Part shown: positions 62,636 to 64,000 of the stretch, piece after piece
Numbering within the stretch: the stretch's first letter is position 1
How the letters are laid out: each line of letters starts with the position of its first letter
From: Euryodendron excelsum
Lineage: Eukaryota > Streptophyta > Magnoliopsida > Ericales > Pentaphylacaceae
Assembly (NCBI GenBank): GCA_033060915.1
Contig: CM065388.1
Location: 36,603,001-36,667,000 of the forward strand
Length of the DNA stretch: 64,000 nucleotides
Reading direction: 5' to 3'
Program-made: the position numbers and the translations under genes
Notes under the pieces: generated by a model
Told to the model about the DNA's origin: nothing
Seen by the model: the letters and a program-made list of their open reading frames with translations, nothing else
The model's database searches: none

Positions 62636-62870
62636 TAATACAGAGGGTGGCGTTTCACCTCCCATGTCGTCCTAGTATGCACCTTTATATCCACCATCAT
62701 ATCCAGTGAGGCCATCTCAAGAGGCTTCACAGATCAAGCAAATAGAGGCACAACCAGAGCCATAACCACAACCATAGATACTACGTCCGATCACACATGT
62801 CTACGAGAGCCGTACGTCGAGGAGAGATAGGAGGCCACCCCGATGTGGTACGGGAAGTCATGTATAGTAG
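62636..62870 (+). pseudogene. C-terminal fragment of a mobile-element-type protein
   Basis: One frame reads a Pro/Tyr/Ser-rich stretch (YAPLYPPSYPVRPSQEASQ), then SRRDRRPPRCGTGSH and a stop at 62868-62870, with in-frame stops at the TAG near 62675 and at the TAA and TAG near 62763-62778. Tails ending in R-R-P-P-x-CGTGSH are, from memory, seen in plant proteins of the aminotransferase-like/plant-mobile-domain group linked to transposable elements. This assignment rests on the tail motif only. Confidence 0.4.
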
Positions 62871-63212
62871 TTAGGGACTTAGTTTTTTGTTTGTTTTTTT
62901 GTACACTGTAGTGTTTGTTGTGAAAACTTGTTTTGAAGTAATTTCATATTAGGGTTTTTTTGTAAAAAAATATTGTTGCAACATAAATAAAGTATAGTTC
63001 ATCTGGTATGTTAGCCTTTATTCTTAGTTATCATGTCAATGTTAAAGTTTGGTTTGTCCTTAAGTTTTCACATGAAGTCATGTCATTAGTAAAGCCTGGC
63101 TTGTCCTGCAACCCAATAAATTCATGTGAACTCTTTACTCATGCATTATACTTTATTGCCTACATAAAGGTCGAGTAATTACATTAAGAATTGCTAAATT
63201 ATACTTCCAAAT

Positions 63213-63851
63213 ATGCCAAATCGAAAAGGATTATTGAGGGTATCATCCAGTCGTTCAGTTCCAAACGGCGACATGGATGAAAACCAATCCTTAGCCATCC
63301 ATATGGTGCGTACATACACGGATCCAGTCAATAACAAATGGTATGGGCGACAACGTTGCTTTCTTAACAAACCTATCCTTATGCACGATACAATGGGTCC
63401 GGTCAGCCAAATCTTCATTGGCTATGCATCCTTACATCCACCCGGTGGGGTGACCGACAATCAATGCATAAGGTTGCCGTGGGAGAACTTGATCGATAAA
63501 CAGTGTGAATAAGAGATGTATTGTTGATGGCATGGCTTGCGTGTCCCAAAGGCCCGTTTAGCTAAGTTGTTTAATAGGTCATCTTACAATAAGGTCATGA
63601 AAGTGCTCAAACACGAGATCGATCAAATGCAACAAAGGTTGGATAGATATCATTTTACAAATCATGCGAAGAAAGAATGTGTTAATCTAACAAAACGATT
63701 AATAGAAATTGTTGAAGATCCATTACTAGTTTATGACCCAGAAATTTCAGACTTATCAAAAGAAGAAGGTCATGATGACTTTGTTAACTATCTATCTAGT
63801 AGCCTTAACATTGCTGGCAAACCACTTTGTTGTTATGAACATGGTCCTTAA
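63213..63851 (+). pseudogene. Unidentified 212-codon frame interrupted by two stops
   Basis: From ATG at 63213 to the TAA at 63849-63851 a single frame is open except for TAA at 63510-63512 and TGA at 63525-63527. The first half reads NRKGLLRVSSSRSVPNGD...WYGRQRCFLNKPILMHD..., with PILMHDTMGPVSQIF. The second half reads VPKARLAKLFNRSSYNKV, a coiled-coil-like KHEIDQMQQRLDRYHF, and an acidic Leu-rich end. The composition is clearly protein-like and both halves share one phase, so they were one protein. I do not recognise the family. Its place after an LTR and a mobile-element tail suggests a protein captured by or encoded in a transposable element. Confidence 0.55.
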
Positions 63852-64000
63852 AGCTTGTTCTGGTTTTTAGTTTAGTATGATGTAAAATAAGTTATTATGT
63901 TTTTGTGTAATATACGCGTGAGTTTGGTTTGGGTCATATTTTTTATTTTTTATTTCATGTCATACATATTCATGTTATTCAACTAGGCTGTTGGGGTACC
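63852..64000. other. 3' flank to window end
   Basis: AT-rich, with nothing recognised. Confidence 0.5.

Overview
The window looks like gene-poor chromosomal DNA from a eudicot plant. It is very AT-rich. The gene fragments it holds are of plant type: a pentatricopeptide-repeat (PPR) organelle protein, a JMJ25-like KDM3-family histone demethylase, and an eIF5-mimic/BZW W2-domain protein. The repeats are plant mobile-element families: Ty3/gypsy of the Athila/Tat type, CACTA-like, hAT-like and small MITEs. The species cannot be named from sequence alone. No rRNA, tRNA, CRISPR array or prokaryotic operon was seen, and I found no gene that appears intact from start to stop.

Layout. 0-6 kb: edge of a CACTA-like element, a possible MITE end, AT-rich intergenic DNA and a 126-bp MITE. 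6.2-7.8 kb: a PPR gene on the + strand, broken by a stop codon and several frameshifts. 8.1-15.5 kb: minus-strand gene remains. They include two related copies of an unidentified hydrophobic tail exon (8.1 and 10.2 kb) and a multi-exon JmjC demethylase pseudogene (10.5-15.5 kb) with a 650-bp terminal-inverted-repeat element between its exons. 15.5-18 kb: a minisatellite with three adjacent 91-bp units, and LTR-like sequence. 18.5-19.7 kb: one copy of a dispersed element whose inverted partner lies at 44.0-45.2 kb. 20.1-21.4 kb: the last three exons of an unidentified minus-strand gene, with matching intron phases and one stop codon. 22-25 kb: repeat copies and weak candidate exons. 25.6-31.8 kb: LTR-like DNA, then a decayed Ty3/gypsy gag-protease-RT fragment. 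34.4-35.7 kb: the last two exons of an eIF5-mimic/BZW gene. 36-52 kb: mostly non-coding, with microsatellites, MITEs, a 273-bp tandem duplication and a 330-bp direct duplication. 52.2-60.8 kb: an 8.6-kb array of extremely AT-rich, diverged tandem repeats with a period of about 520-640 bp. 60.8-62.6 kb: an LTR-like region with a 46-47-bp minisatellite. 62.6-63.9 kb: broken ORFs of a likely mobile-element protein.

These genes do not work together as a system. The window reads as a pericentromere-like or otherwise repeat-rich region where duplicated genes have decayed. The AT-rich array and the unidentified fragments (20-21 kb, 8/10 kb, 63 kb) are the parts least explained by known families.
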